Below, piece by piece: positions 32,290 to 40,951 of a stretch of DNA of 64,000 bases (positions are counted from its first letter, which is position 1; each line of letters opens with the position of its first letter). The stretch comes from UBA11740 sp035635855 (GTDB lineage: Bacteria > Acidobacteriota > Blastocatellia > Pyrinomonadales > Pyrinomonadaceae), in the NCBI GenBank assembly GCA_035635855.1, contig DASQAF010000009.1, forward strand, positions 372,001 to 436,000, given 5' to 3'. A model generated the notes under the pieces. It saw only the letters and a program-made list of their open reading frames with translations. It was not told the DNA's origin and made no database searches. Position numbers and translations under genes: made by a program.

Positions 32290-33753
32290 ATGAATAACAA
32301 ACTCTTTCGCTCAATCGCTGTTGTTCTCCTTGTACTTTTCTTTGCTCAATCCTCGTGGGCCACATGCGGAGGTGGCGGTGGCGGCGGCGGTGGCGGCATG
32401 TCGAATGGCGGCGGTGGCGGGGGAGCGAACGCTCCAGTTTACGTAGTGCCCTGGAAAGCGCACACGCCGAAAGATCCGCCGGCGAAGGGTCTGGTGCTTT
32501 ATTGGTTCCCGGCGTCTGAGAACGAGTGGAAAAATTCGAGTCTCCGCGAGTCGCGCACGCTTTCGATGTACGCCACCCAATGCGTGACCATGGAGGTGGG
32601 GACCAGACAGACGCCGAACGCCCTGAACATTCTCGGCGACTCAAAGCCGCCGGTCGCGGTGCTGGCCACGCCGGAAGGCACGACGGTAAGCAAGCTGGAG
32701 AGCAAGGACGGTAAGCTCAGGGTCGCCGACGTGGAAAAGCTCGTCGACACTGAGATGAAGAAGCGTGAGAGCGGAGTGACTGAGCAAATGAATGAGGCCG
32801 GTCGCAAAGTCAAAGCCGGCGACAACGATGGGGCCATCAAGCTGTATCGCGCGGTACTCGATCAGAAATGCCTGTTCCCGAAAAAGGCGAAAGACGCCGC
32901 GAAGGAACTGAAGAAACTCGGAGTCACTGAAATTGCCAGCCTGCCGCCAACGCCGGTGTTTGAGCCGCGACAGAGTGCGCTGATTGAGCAAACGATGCGC
33001 CGCGGTCTGATCGCTGAAATGAATGGCCGTTACGTCATGGCCGACAAGCTGTACACTCAAGCCCACCTGATGGATCCTGCCGATCCAACTCCTTTGCGTT
33101 ACCTGGGTGAAAATTATCGCCACAACATCGGTGACTGGAACAGGGCCCGGACGATGTTCGAAGCAATTCTGAACATGCCGTCTGATTCGCTTTCACGCTC
33201 CGTAGCACTGCACGGCCTCGGCAAGATGACGATTCATGATGGCGAGCTCAAGAAAGGTCTGGCCCTGATGGAACGCGCGGTCGAAGAGTTTCCGCTGGCG
33301 CTGGCTTATCGCAATCTCGCCGTCTATTGGAACTCGGAAGGCGATCCGATCAAAGGCAACGAGTACACCCAGAAAGCGCTCGCCCAGGATCCGAAAGATC
33401 CTTACAACCTGGTCTTTGCCGCGGTCTTTATGGCAGCCAACGGAAAGAAGGACGAGGCGCTACGGATCGCCCTCGACAACATCAACCTGTTGCCGGCTTC
33501 CTATAACCTGGCGGCGATTTTTGCGCAAAACGGACAACGTGATAAGGCGCTCAGCCTTTTGCGGCGTCACTTCTTCCGGTACGAACGCTATCAGGCAGTG
33601 CGCACGAAAGAGATGATGGAAGCGCGCGTCGACGCCGTGTTCGATTCCATTCGCACGGATCGTGAGTTCATCGCGTTGACTCGCGGAGCAGATGGAAAAC
33701 TGCCGATCCCGATGAAGGGGATGCCGGCGACTCAAGCGAATCCGAATCGGTAG
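32290..33753 (+). CDS. Secreted TPR protein with glycine-rich start
   Basis: 487 aa. The signal peptide (IAVVLLVLFFAQSSWA) is followed at once by a single Cys and about 20 residues of mostly glycine. Residues ~50-150 may be a thioredoxin-like region (KGLVLYWFPASENEWKNSSL, AVLATPEGTTVSKLE). TPR repeats fill the second half (LIAEMNGRYVMADKLYTQAH, NPYNLVFAAVFMAANGKKDE and similar). Possibly periplasmic. I cannot name the partner. Confidence 0.75.
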   Translation: MNNKLFRSIAVVLLVLFFAQSSWATCGGGGGGGGGGMSNGGGGGGANAPVYVVPWKAHTPKDPPAKGLVLYWFPASENEWKNSSLRESRTLSMYATQCVTMEVGTRQTPNALNILGDSKPPVAVLATPEGTTVSKLESKDGKLRVADVEKLVDTEMKKRESGVTEQMNEAGRKVKAGDNDGAIKLYRAVLDQKCLFPKKAKDAAKELKKLGVTEIASLPPTPVFEPRQSALIEQTMRRGLIAEMNGRYVMADKLYTQAHLMDPADPTPLRYLGENYRHNIGDWNRARTMFEAILNMPSDSLSRSVALHGLGKMTIHDGELKKGLALMERAVEEFPLALAYRNLAVYWNSEGDPIKGNEYTQKALAQDPKDPYNLVFAAVFMAANGKKDEALRIALDNINLLPASYNLAAIFAQNGQRDKALSLLRRHFFRYERYQAVRTKEMMEARVDAVFDSIRTDREFIALTRGADGKLPIPMKGMPATQANPNR

Positions 33754-33792
33754 CTTGGATTTCTAAGTGCTCTGCGCTTCCTCTGCGCTGGC

Positions 33793-33926
33793 TCGGTACA
33801 GAACCGGGAGCGGTAGCGACCGGATCTAGGCACTCAACCACGTCCTTCAAGTCTTTTGCACGTACAATTCGAAACGGGTAGCTTGAGTATAGGATCCGGT
33901 TGCTACCGCTCCCGGTTCTGTACCGA
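33793..33926. repeat. Long inverted repeat, 35-bp arms
   Basis: Left arm about 33793-33827 (TCGGTACAGAACCGGGAGCG then GTAGCGACCGGATC) and right arm 33892-33926 are complementary with about two mismatches; the centre is about 64 nt with no gene. It lies upstream of typA. The left-arm core is shared with the repeat near 32196. Confidence 0.8.
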
Positions 33927-33979
33927 CTCGTAACCATCGCTTCCGCCCACAGAAGTAACTGCATTTTTCGCACGCCAAG

Positions 33980-34008
33980 TTGTGCTTTCCCTTCAGCCTC
34001 TCTATGCT
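33980..34008 (+). promoter_or_regulatory. Candidate sigma-70-type promoter of typA
   Basis: TTGTGC at 33980-33985, 17 nt, TATGCT at 34003-34008. Predicted start is about 40 nt before the typA ATG. Confidence 0.45.
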
Positions 34009-34055
34009 TATCGTTTGCCTTTTAGCGGCATTTTCTCAACAAGGTATTACCACGC

Positions 34056-35864
34056 ATGGAAACCAGTAAGATTCGCAACATCGCAATTATCGCCCACGTC
34101 GATCACGGCAAGACCACTCTGGTCGATGCCATGCTCAAGCAGGCGGGCACTTATCGGGACAACGAAACAATCGTCGAACGCGTAATGGACTCGATGGACC
34201 TGGAGCGCGAGCGCGGCATCACCATCATGGCCAAGAACACTTCGGTGCGTTACGGCGACTACAAAATCAATATCGTGGACACGCCCGGGCACGCCGACTT
34301 TGGCGGCGAAGTCGAACGCGTTTTGAAGATGGTTGACGGCGTGATGCTTTTGGTTGATGCGGCCGAAGGTTGTCTGCCGCAGACGCGTTTTGTGCTGCGC
34401 AAAGCTCTCGAGGCCGGACTACCCGCCATCGCTGTCGTCAACAAGATCGACCGCCACGATTCGCGTCCCGAAGAAGTCGTGAACGAAATTTACGAGTTAT
34501 TCCTTGACCTTGATGCCACCAACGAGCAAATTGAGTTTCCCATTCTCTATGCCGTCTCGCGCGAAGGTATAGCCAAAAAGAAACTCGTCGATACTTCGGC
34601 AAACCTCAAGCCCCTGTTCGAGCAGATTATCGAAACCATTCCCGCGCCGCATGCACTGCGCGATGATTCGTTGCAGTTGCTGGTGGCCAACGTAGACTAT
34701 AGCGAGTACGTCGGACGATTAGCTATTGGTCGAATCTTTTCAGGAGAGATTGCCCGCAACCAGGAAATTGTAATTGCTGGCCACGAAGGCGCCGTCAAGA
34801 AAACCCGCGTGAAAGAGCTATACGTTTTCGAGGGCCTGAAGCGCGAATTGGCAGAGAGCGCGGGCGTGGGCGAGATTGTCGCGCTCGCCGGCGTCGAAGA
34901 CATTAACATCGGCGAGACTATTACCAACCCGGATAATCCGCAGCCGCTGCCGGCAATTGCCGTTGACGAGCCCACCATCGCCATGATTTTCAGCGTCAAC
35001 AACTCGCCGTTTGCGGGTACGGAAGGTCAATTCGTAACTTCGCGTCAGATTAAGGAACGTCTCGATCGCGAAGTGCTCGGTAACGTCGCCATTCGGGTCG
35101 ACGAAACAGCTTCGCCCGAGCAATTCAAGGTGTCGGGGCGCGGCGAGCTGCAACTTGCCATCCTGATCGAGATGATGCGGCGTGAAGGTTACGAAGTGCA
35201 GGTCTCGAAACCGGAAGTCATTACGCGGCGAGTTGACGGCCAATTGCAGGAACCGATCGAGCAGGTCGTCATCGACTGTCCCGAAGAATTCATCGGCGTC
35301 GTCACCGAGGCCATGGGCCGGCGCAAAGGGCAGATGACCAAGATGGTAAATCACGGAACGGGTCGCGTGCGGATGGAATTTGAAACGCCTTCCCGCGGGC
35401 TGATTGGTTTTCGCGGCGAGTTCTTAACGGAAACCAAGGGCACGGGGTTGCTCAACACCCTGTTCCTGCGTTTCGACAGATGGATGGGTGAGATGAAGGG
35501 GCGCGGCACCGGCTCGCTGGTCTCGGACCGCATGGGCGAATCGACGACCTACGCGCTCTTTAACCTGCAGGAGCGCGGGAGCCTGTTCGTACGACCGAAC
35601 ACAAAGGTCTATGAAGGCATGATCATCGGCGAGAATGCGCGCGCTGTCGATCTCGACGTGAACGCGATCAAGGAAAAGAAGCTGACCAACATGCGCGCCG
35701 CGTCGGCGGACGAAGCCATGCGACTGGTGCCGGTGAAGGACCTATCGCTGGAAGAGGCGCTGGAATTTATTTCCGGCGACGAGTTGGTCGAAGTCACACC
35801 CAAGACTATTCGCCTGCGCAAGAGAGTTTTGAAAGCGAACGAGCGGCCGAAGAAGGAAAGTTGA
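34056..35864 (+). CDS. typA: Ribosome-associated GTPase TypA/BipA
   Basis: 602 aa, full length. The G1 motif AHVDHGKTTLVDAML is near residue 14, G3 DTPGHADFGGEVERV near residue 72 and G4 NKIDR near residue 128. A C-terminal part with PSRGLIGFRGEFLTET and the conserved TKGTGLLNT follows. TypA/BipA is a translational GTPase with roles in 50S biogenesis and stress adaptation. A double-hairpin repeat follows the stop codon. Confidence 0.96.
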   Translation: METSKIRNIAIIAHVDHGKTTLVDAMLKQAGTYRDNETIVERVMDSMDLERERGITIMAKNTSVRYGDYKINIVDTPGHADFGGEVERVLKMVDGVMLLVDAAEGCLPQTRFVLRKALEAGLPAIAVVNKIDRHDSRPEEVVNEIYELFLDLDATNEQIEFPILYAVSREGIAKKKLVDTSANLKPLFEQIIETIPAPHALRDDSLQLLVANVDYSEYVGRLAIGRIFSGEIARNQEIVIAGHEGAVKKTRVKELYVFEGLKRELAESAGVGEIVALAGVEDINIGETITNPDNPQPLPAIAVDEPTIAMIFSVNNSPFAGTEGQFVTSRQIKERLDREVLGNVAIRVDETASPEQFKVSGRGELQLAILIEMMRREGYEVQVSKPEVITRRVDGQLQEPIEQVVIDCPEEFIGVVTEAMGRRKGQMTKMVNHGTGRVRMEFETPSRGLIGFRGEFLTETKGTGLLNTLFLRFDRWMGEMKGRGTGSLVSDRMGESTTYALFNLQERGSLFVRPNTKVYEGMIIGENARAVDLDVNAIKEKKLTNMRAASADEAMRLVPVKDLSLEEALEFISGDELVEVTPKTIRLRKRVLKANERPKKES

Positions 35865-35867
35865 TAG

Positions 35868-35945
35868 TTTCGGAGTACCGACTTCAGTCGGGGTTTTTGA
35901 CGCGAATAAAAGCCCAACTAAAGTTGGTACTCTAAACGCCTGTGA
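35868..35945. repeat. Double-hairpin repeat downstream of typA
   Basis: GGAGTACCGACTTCAGTCGG (first hairpin, loop TC) and CCCAACTAAAGTTGG (second, loop AA) enclosed by GAGTACC/GGTACTC. Best-preserved member of the GGAGTACC group. Confidence 0.85.
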
Positions 35946-35959
35946 CCGGCAGAACGGCG

Positions 35960-37237
35960 TTATTGTCTAGCCAGGACTTCCTTCGCTGCCTTGTAATTTC
36001 CATCATTAGCCGCCGGCGTTAAGCTGAGAATCCTCGTCATGATGTTATAGACCTGAATGTTTTCAAACGGCGCCACAACTCTACGTTTCTTGAACGCTTC
36101 GCCGTGCGCGATAAAGATCGCTCGCATCGATGGAAACTGATTGTCATAGCCGTGTCCGCCTCTTGACCTCTTCGTCTCGCCTTTCGCCTGCATCTCTGCA
36201 AACGCTTTCTGATTAGTCAGAATCCAACCCTCGGCGGGCAGTACCAGCAACGGCGCGATGCGCGGACTTTGCGAGTAGTGGAAGCGCGGCGGCATTTCTG
36301 CCTTTCGATAGACGCGCGCCTGCGGCGGAAGTTTTCGCTTCAAACTCAGATAGATCTCGTCTTCCTTTCCTGCTTTCGGAAAGATGCTGACGATCTCACG
36401 CGTCCAAAAGATTCTGATCGCCATGCTGGTGTCGAACAGCTTGTCCAGCAGGATTGCATTACTGAGCCTCACCGAGGCCATGCCGTGATCGGAGACGATG
36501 ATCAAATTGATCTGGCTGAAGATCTGGCGGGCTCTCAGGCCCAGAACCAGGCGGCCGATTTCCTCGTCAACTTTGAGCACCGCTTTCTTCGTTTCCTTTG
36601 AGACAGGTCCAAATTCGTGACCGGCATCGTCGGGGTCGCTGAAGTACAGGGCCAGGAAAGTAGGCCTTTGATCCCGCGGCAAATCCAGCCACGAGAGGAT
36701 CGTGTCCACTCGAGCATCGTTCGACATTTCCTGGTCGTACCTTTTCCAGTACGACGGACGCGTTCCCGCAATCTCGCCTTCCGTCCCCGGATAAAAGACT
36801 GAGGCGGCTTTTTGCCCCTGCTTTTCGGCCGTCACCCAGATGGGCTCGCCCAACCACCAACGGCTGTTCTCAACTGCGCTGCGGTCACTGAGCGTGAATA
36901 TGGCTCTAAAGACCGGATCATAGATATTGTTTTCGACGATCCCGTGATTCTGTGGATAGAGGCCGGTCGCGATCGTGTAGTGATTAGGGAAGGTCTTACT
37001 GGGAAAAGAAGGGATCATCCACCTCGCCCGGACGCCGCCGGCTGCCAGCGAGTTCAGGTTCGCAGGGTGGTACAGATTCAAATAATCATAACGAAAGCCG
37101 TCCAGTGAAATCAGCATTACCGTCGGCTGCAGGTCCTTGATCGGTTTCGTTTGCGCGAGGACCGACAGATTCAGCGCTAGCAGCAGACAGGCCAAGCCCA
37201 GGAGCCGGGGCAGAATTGTTCTGAGATTCTTCGGCAT
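35960..37237 (-). CDS. Secreted nucleotide pyrophosphatase/phosphodiesterase-type alkaline-phosphatase superfamily protein
   Basis: 425 aa from the ATG at 37237 (MPKNLRT); the open frame to 37315 would overlap nth. Signal peptide LPRLLGLACLLLALNLSVLA. The metal site pattern of NPP enzymes is visible: LISLDGFRYDYL (first Asp), SFPSKTFPNHYTIATGLYP (nucleophile Thr), ALYFSDPDDAGHEFGP (Asp and His), IVSDHGMASV (Asp-His) and RGGHGYDN (last His). It would hydrolyse phosphodiester or pyrophosphate bonds outside the cytoplasm; substrate unknown. It follows nth on the same strand. Confidence 0.87.
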   Translation of the reverse strand: MPKNLRTILPRLLGLACLLLALNLSVLAQTKPIKDLQPTVMLISLDGFRYDYLNLYHPANLNSLAAGGVRARWMIPSFPSKTFPNHYTIATGLYPQNHGIVENNIYDPVFRAIFTLSDRSAVENSRWWLGEPIWVTAEKQGQKAASVFYPGTEGEIAGTRPSYWKRYDQEMSNDARVDTILSWLDLPRDQRPTFLALYFSDPDDAGHEFGPVSKETKKAVLKVDEEIGRLVLGLRARQIFSQINLIIVSDHGMASVRLSNAILLDKLFDTSMAIRIFWTREIVSIFPKAGKEDEIYLSLKRKLPPQARVYRKAEMPPRFHYSQSPRIAPLLVLPAEGWILTNQKAFAEMQAKGETKRSRGGHGYDNQFPSMRAIFIAHGEAFKKRRVVAPFENIQVYNIMTRILSLTPAANDGNYKAAKEVLARQ

Positions 37238-37260
37238 TAAGAAAGGTCTTAAGGTAGTAA

Positions 37261-37914
37261 CTATTGTTTCAAAAGCGATGAAGGGCAGAGTTTTTCGACG
37301 ACGCATTCTTCGCACAATGGCCGGCGCGCCTTGCAGACGCGGCGGCCGTGAAAGATCAGCAGGTGCGAAAAGATGATCCAGTCTTTGCGCGGCACCAACT
37401 CCATCAAGTCCTGTTCGATCTTACCGGCGTCCTTCTTTTTGGTGAGGCCCAGACGCTGCGACAAGCGACTGACGTGCGTGTCCACCACAATGCCGGCGGC
37501 AATGCCATAAGCTACTCCGAGCACGACGTTCGCCGTCTTACGCGCCACGCCCGGAAGCTTCAGCAACTCTTCCATGGTTTGCGGCACGCGGCGGTCGAAC
37601 TCTTCCACCAGCATCTTGCATGCTCCCTGAATCGATTTTGTCTTGTTGCGAAAGAAGCCCGTCGTACGCACGTCCTGCTGCAATTCAGTTGCGGGAACTT
37701 TCAAGTAGTCTTCCGGTTTACGGTACTTGCGAAACAGATCGGCAGTGACGATGTTGACACGCTCGTCGGTGCACTGCGCCGACAGGATTGTCGCGATCAG
37801 TAGTTCAAAAGCGTTCGAGTGATTCAGCGCGCAATGCGCGTCGGGGTGGGCGCGTTTGAGCAGCTTGATAATCTGTTCAGTGCGTTCCTTGCGTTGGGAC
37901 TTGGTCTCTCTCAT
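37261..37914 (-). CDS. nth: Endonuclease III (DNA glycosylase/AP lyase)
   Basis: 217 aa from the ATG at 37914; the open frame to 37962 is encoded by a repeat. It removes oxidised pyrimidines from DNA and cleaves the AP site. The helix-hairpin-helix LPGVARKTANVVLG carries the catalytic Lys and VVDTHVSRLS the catalytic Asp. The 4Fe-4S ligands are CKARRPLCEECVVEKLC near the C-terminus, C-x6-C-x2-C-x5-C. Family-typical length. Confidence 0.95.
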   Translation of the reverse strand: MRETKSQRKERTEQIIKLLKRAHPDAHCALNHSNAFELLIATILSAQCTDERVNIVTADLFRKYRKPEDYLKVPATELQQDVRTTGFFRNKTKSIQGACKMLVEEFDRRVPQTMEELLKLPGVARKTANVVLGVAYGIAAGIVVDTHVSRLSQRLGLTKKKDAGKIEQDLMELVPRKDWIIFSHLLIFHGRRVCKARRPLCEECVVEKLCPSSLLKQ

Positions 37915-37915
37915 T

Positions 37916-38021
37916 GTGTCAGAAGCCCAACCGTCAGGGCGGGCAACTAATAGCAAATTCATGTTTGGCCGTAGAAGCTCATCGCGATCCTGGCCCTCCC
38001 TGACGGTCGGGCTTCTGACAC
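37916..38021. repeat. GTGTC-type inverted repeat
   Basis: GTGTCAGAAGCCCAACCGTC (37916) with its complement GACGGTCGGGCTTCTGACAC (ending 38021); GGGCGGGCA/TGGCCCTCC lie inside. A variant sits in frame in the aconitase-like gene at 30089-30161. Confidence 0.8.
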
Positions 38022-38025
38022 GCTA

Positions 38026-38331
38026 TCACTTCAGTCTACCGGTCAGCATCAGCGCCAGCATTTTCCAATCACCCATGAACGACCACAGCGGATGCCGAAA
38101 CGTCGCGGGCCGATTTTTCTCGACAAAAAAATGCGCTGCCCACGCGAATGCGTAACCCGGAACCAGAGCCAGGGGAAACAGCCACCATCTTCCAATAGCG
38201 ACGAGCGCGATCACAATGGCAATCGCCGCCAGCGTGCCAAGGCAATGCAGCAGGCGCGTCGCGGGCTTGCTGTGCTCGCCCAGGTAAAAAGGCCAGAAGT
38301 CGGAAAACGAGTTGAACTGACGATCGGTCAT
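38026..38331 (-). CDS. Mpo1-like (DUF962) membrane protein
   Basis: 101 aa. FSDFWPFYLGEHSKPATRLLHCLGT starts the family pattern; two hydrophobic segments (LAAIAIVIALVAI and WLFPLALVPGYAFAWAA) follow, then HFFVEKNRPATFRHPLWSF. The conserved histidines (EHSKP, LLHCLG, AHFFVE, RHPLW) match the DUF962/Mpo1 family, whose yeast member is a 2-hydroxy fatty acid dioxygenase. Bacterial function is not established. Confidence 0.88.
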   Translation of the reverse strand: MTDRQFNSFSDFWPFYLGEHSKPATRLLHCLGTLAAIAIVIALVAIGRWWLFPLALVPGYAFAWAAHFFVEKNRPATFRHPLWSFMGDWKMLALMLTGRLK

Positions 38332-38380
38332 GAGATGTTTGCGGGCGATATTCTAGCAGAAATCGGTTTTGATCCTTGGA

Positions 38381-38461
38381 AAACCATTTCAATGGTTTCG
38401 AAGCCGTTGAAACGGCTAAACGTTGTTACTTTCCTTCACGACACCTCGCTAAAGCGAGGTG
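38381..38461. repeat. Triple-hairpin repeat upstream of the VWFA gene
   Basis: Three perfect hairpins with 2-nt loops: AAACCATT-TC-AATGGTTT (38381-38398), AGCCGTT-GA-AACGGCT (38402-38417) and CACCTCGCT-AA-AGCGAGGTG (38442-38461). Confidence 0.85.
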
Positions 38462-38528
38462 CTAATGAGACCGCCAAGAACCCGCGCCCACTTGACCGTC
38501 GCCTCAAGCACAGGCAAGATCAGTCGCA

Positions 38529-40352
38529 ATGTTTTATAGGTTTTCCGTTTGGAATGGTTTCTCCGGCACAGTCTTTCGATCGGCACCGCTAATCGTCATA
38601 GCTTGTCTGTTAATTTCTTTTTTGTCCGCTCAGTCCGCGGCTCAGAGTTATGAAAAAGAGTTGTCCGCGAGCGGCAAAGCTTTCTTAACTATCCGGAACC
38701 CCAACGGCCGGGTCTCGGTCATAGCCTCAAACAGTGAGAAAGACAAATCAACCCTGCTGGCAACTTCTGCGGGTGCGGCAGTTGAGCCGGGGGACGTCAC
38801 AGTATCAGGCAGCGAGATTACCGTACGCGAGCGGCGCCCACAGGATCGCATCGACCTGGTGATCCATGTGCCGGCACGCTCCCGCGTAAAGATCGAAAGT
38901 GCCACCGGCATGGTGGATATCGTCGGAGATTTTGAAGTCGCCGACGTCCTCACCAACACGGGAACGATTCATGCCGACGTGCCCGTCGAAGCGCTCAAGT
39001 TTAAGTTTCTCTGGCAATCTTCGCGCCCCCGTTTCTTGAGCGATATCGAACTGCCGCCGGTCAAAGAAGGCCGTGCGGGAGCGTTTTCAATTTCAGGCAC
39101 CGCAGGCCCGGACGCAAGAAAACGGAAGCAGAAGAAAAAAGAACAGAAGCCCGACGCAACTGCGGAGAACAACGGCGGGCAGAACGACGGCACTCAGAAT
39201 CCGGCTCCTCCTCCGGATCAGCCGAAGAAGCAGGAGCTGGTGCAGTTGAATTTCACGACGCAGCGCGGTGTCATTTTGCTGAATGTCGATCCCAGCATGG
39301 CGCCGAATGACTTGCGTGAACGGCCGCTGACCGAGGCCGCGCGCGCTATTGTTCGCAGCGGCGATGGCCCGCTGATGGATGCGATTCGCAAAGTCAGTCC
39401 GCGCATGTTCGGCGATTTTGCCAAGACCCTGCCGCCGCCCCGCAACGAACCGTCGCTGGTCACGTTGCGTCCACCCGGCGAGATTGCGACTGAAGTCTCG
39501 CCACAGTTGATGCGCGTCAACGCCAGCGTCACAGATCGAAATGGACGGGCCATTCACGACATGCGGGTCTCAGACTTTTTGGTTTACGAAGATGGCAGCG
39601 AACGCAAAATCGTGAATGTGACGCCCACGTCGGAACCTTTCAATCTCGTCCTGTTGCTCGACGTCTCGGGCAGCGTGGAAGAGCGAATCGATTTCATTCG
39701 CAAAGCGGCGCGCGATTTTCTCAACACGGCCAGCCCGCAGGATCGTATTTCTATTATCAGCTTTCGCGACGATATCCAGATAATTTCGGGATTTTCAACC
39801 GACCGCAGCCTGCTCTCGAAAAAGCTGGACGAGATTGAAGCCGGCGGCGCGACCTCACTGTATGACGCGATTGCCTACACGCTGGTCGACTCGCTGAAGC
39901 CGTTGCGTGGAGAGCGCACCGCGATCGTGGTCTTGTCCGACGGCGACGATAACAAGTCATTCGTGCCCTTTCCGGCGATTCTGGAAGCGACGATTGAATC
40001 GGGCGCGTTGATCTATCCGCTTTACGTTCCCTCGGGTCTGATTCCGGAATCAAGCGTGCCCCGGCCGTCGATTACTGTCGATCCAATGCGCACTCGCTAC
40101 CTGACAATTACGACGCGGGCGGAGGAAGAAGGACAAAAGCTCGCGATTGCGTCCGGCGGTGTTTTTTATTCAATTAAGCGGCTGGAAGATTTGCAGAAAG
40201 CTTACGACGACGTGGTAGCACAGATGCGTACCGCTTACACGATTACTTACGCTTCGAGTGCAAACAGCACCGGCCACCGCAGAATTCGGGTGCGCACTAA
40301 CCGCGACGGGGCGTCGATCAGGTTGAGCCCGGCGGTCGTCGCGCCACATTAA
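38529..40352 (+). CDS. Secreted VWFA-related protein (Acidobacteria type)
   Basis: 607 aa with an N-terminal signal region (APLIVIACLLISFLSAQSAA). The first half has an adhesin-like beta repeat part (RSRVKIESATGMVDIVGDF, LTNTGTIHADVP) and a charged Lys/Glu/Asn-rich linker (about 190-230). A VWFA domain follows (about 360-590): MIDAS DVSGSVEER, SLYDAIAYTL with GGATS, and VVLSDGDDNKS. This fits the VWFA-related family expanded in Acidobacteria. A sigma/anti-sigma pair follows 26 nt downstream. Probably a periplasmic or surface binding protein. Confidence 0.85.
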   Translation: MFYRFSVWNGFSGTVFRSAPLIVIACLLISFLSAQSAAQSYEKELSASGKAFLTIRNPNGRVSVIASNSEKDKSTLLATSAGAAVEPGDVTVSGSEITVRERRPQDRIDLVIHVPARSRVKIESATGMVDIVGDFEVADVLTNTGTIHADVPVEALKFKFLWQSSRPRFLSDIELPPVKEGRAGAFSISGTAGPDARKRKQKKKEQKPDATAENNGGQNDGTQNPAPPPDQPKKQELVQLNFTTQRGVILLNVDPSMAPNDLRERPLTEAARAIVRSGDGPLMDAIRKVSPRMFGDFAKTLPPPRNEPSLVTLRPPGEIATEVSPQLMRVNASVTDRNGRAIHDMRVSDFLVYEDGSERKIVNVTPTSEPFNLVLLLDVSGSVEERIDFIRKAARDFLNTASPQDRISIISFRDDIQIISGFSTDRSLLSKKLDEIEAGGATSLYDAIAYTLVDSLKPLRGERTAIVVLSDGDDNKSFVPFPAILEATIESGALIYPLYVPSGLIPESSVPRPSITVDPMRTRYLTITTRAEEEGQKLAIASGGVFYSIKRLEDLQKAYDDVVAQMRTAYTITYASSANSTGHRRIRVRTNRDGASIRLSPAVVAPH

Positions 40353-40378
40353 ACTGAGGGCTGAAAAGCTCCGCGCGC

Positions 40379-40951
40379 TTGCAAGCCGAAGCTTCACAAA
40401 TTTCCGACAACGACCTGTTGCGCGCGGTGTCGCGTGGCGATGAAACCGCACTCGCGGCTATCTATGATCGCTACCGTCTAATCCTCTTCGGCTTAATCCT
40501 TCGTATATTGCATGACCGGCAGGAGGCCGAGGATTGCTTGCAGGAGGCTTTTTTGCAGGTTTGGCGCCGGGCCGCGGACTTTGACGAATCGCGCGGGCGC
40601 GCGTTCACCTGGCTGGTCACAATCGCGCGCAGTCGGGCGCTCGATCGTCTGCGGGCCGTCGGAGCGCGCGCGAGATTAGCCGATGAAGCAGCGAAATCCC
40701 CGCGCGATGACGTCGGTGACGCCGCTGAAGATGCCCTGAAGTCAGAACAGGGAACGATCGTGCGGCAAGCGCTGGCCGAACTACCGGACGAACAGAGGAG
40801 AACGCTGCTTCTGGCTTACTTTGAAGGCCTGACACAAACTGAAATTGCGGCGCGGCTGGGTGATCCACTGGGAACAGTCAAGACACGAATGCGTTCGGGA
40901 TTAATCAGATTGCGGGAGTTGCTAGGCGAGAGATCGCGCGGTTTGTATTGA
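40379..40951 (+). CDS. ECF RNA polymerase sigma factor
   Basis: 190 aa, TTG start. Region 2 is RYRLILFGLILRILHDRQEAEDCLQEAFLQVWRR (about 31-65) with a DRLR helix; region 4 is LPDEQRRTLLLAYFEGLTQTEIAARLGDPLGTVKTRMRSGLIRLRE (about 135-180). It lies 26 nt after the VWFA gene and its stop overlaps the ATG of the anti-sigma gene (TGATG). Confidence 0.9.
   Translation: MQAEASQISDNDLLRAVSRGDETALAAIYDRYRLILFGLILRILHDRQEAEDCLQEAFLQVWRRAADFDESRGRAFTWLVTIARSRALDRLRAVGARARLADEAAKSPRDDVGDAAEDALKSEQGTIVRQALAELPDEQRRTLLLAYFEGLTQTEIAARLGDPLGTVKTRMRSGLIRLRELLGERSRGLY

Noticed and set aside
37915..37962. Upstream start of nth
   Set aside because: These codons come from the GTGTC-type repeat; the ATG at 37914 gives the family length.
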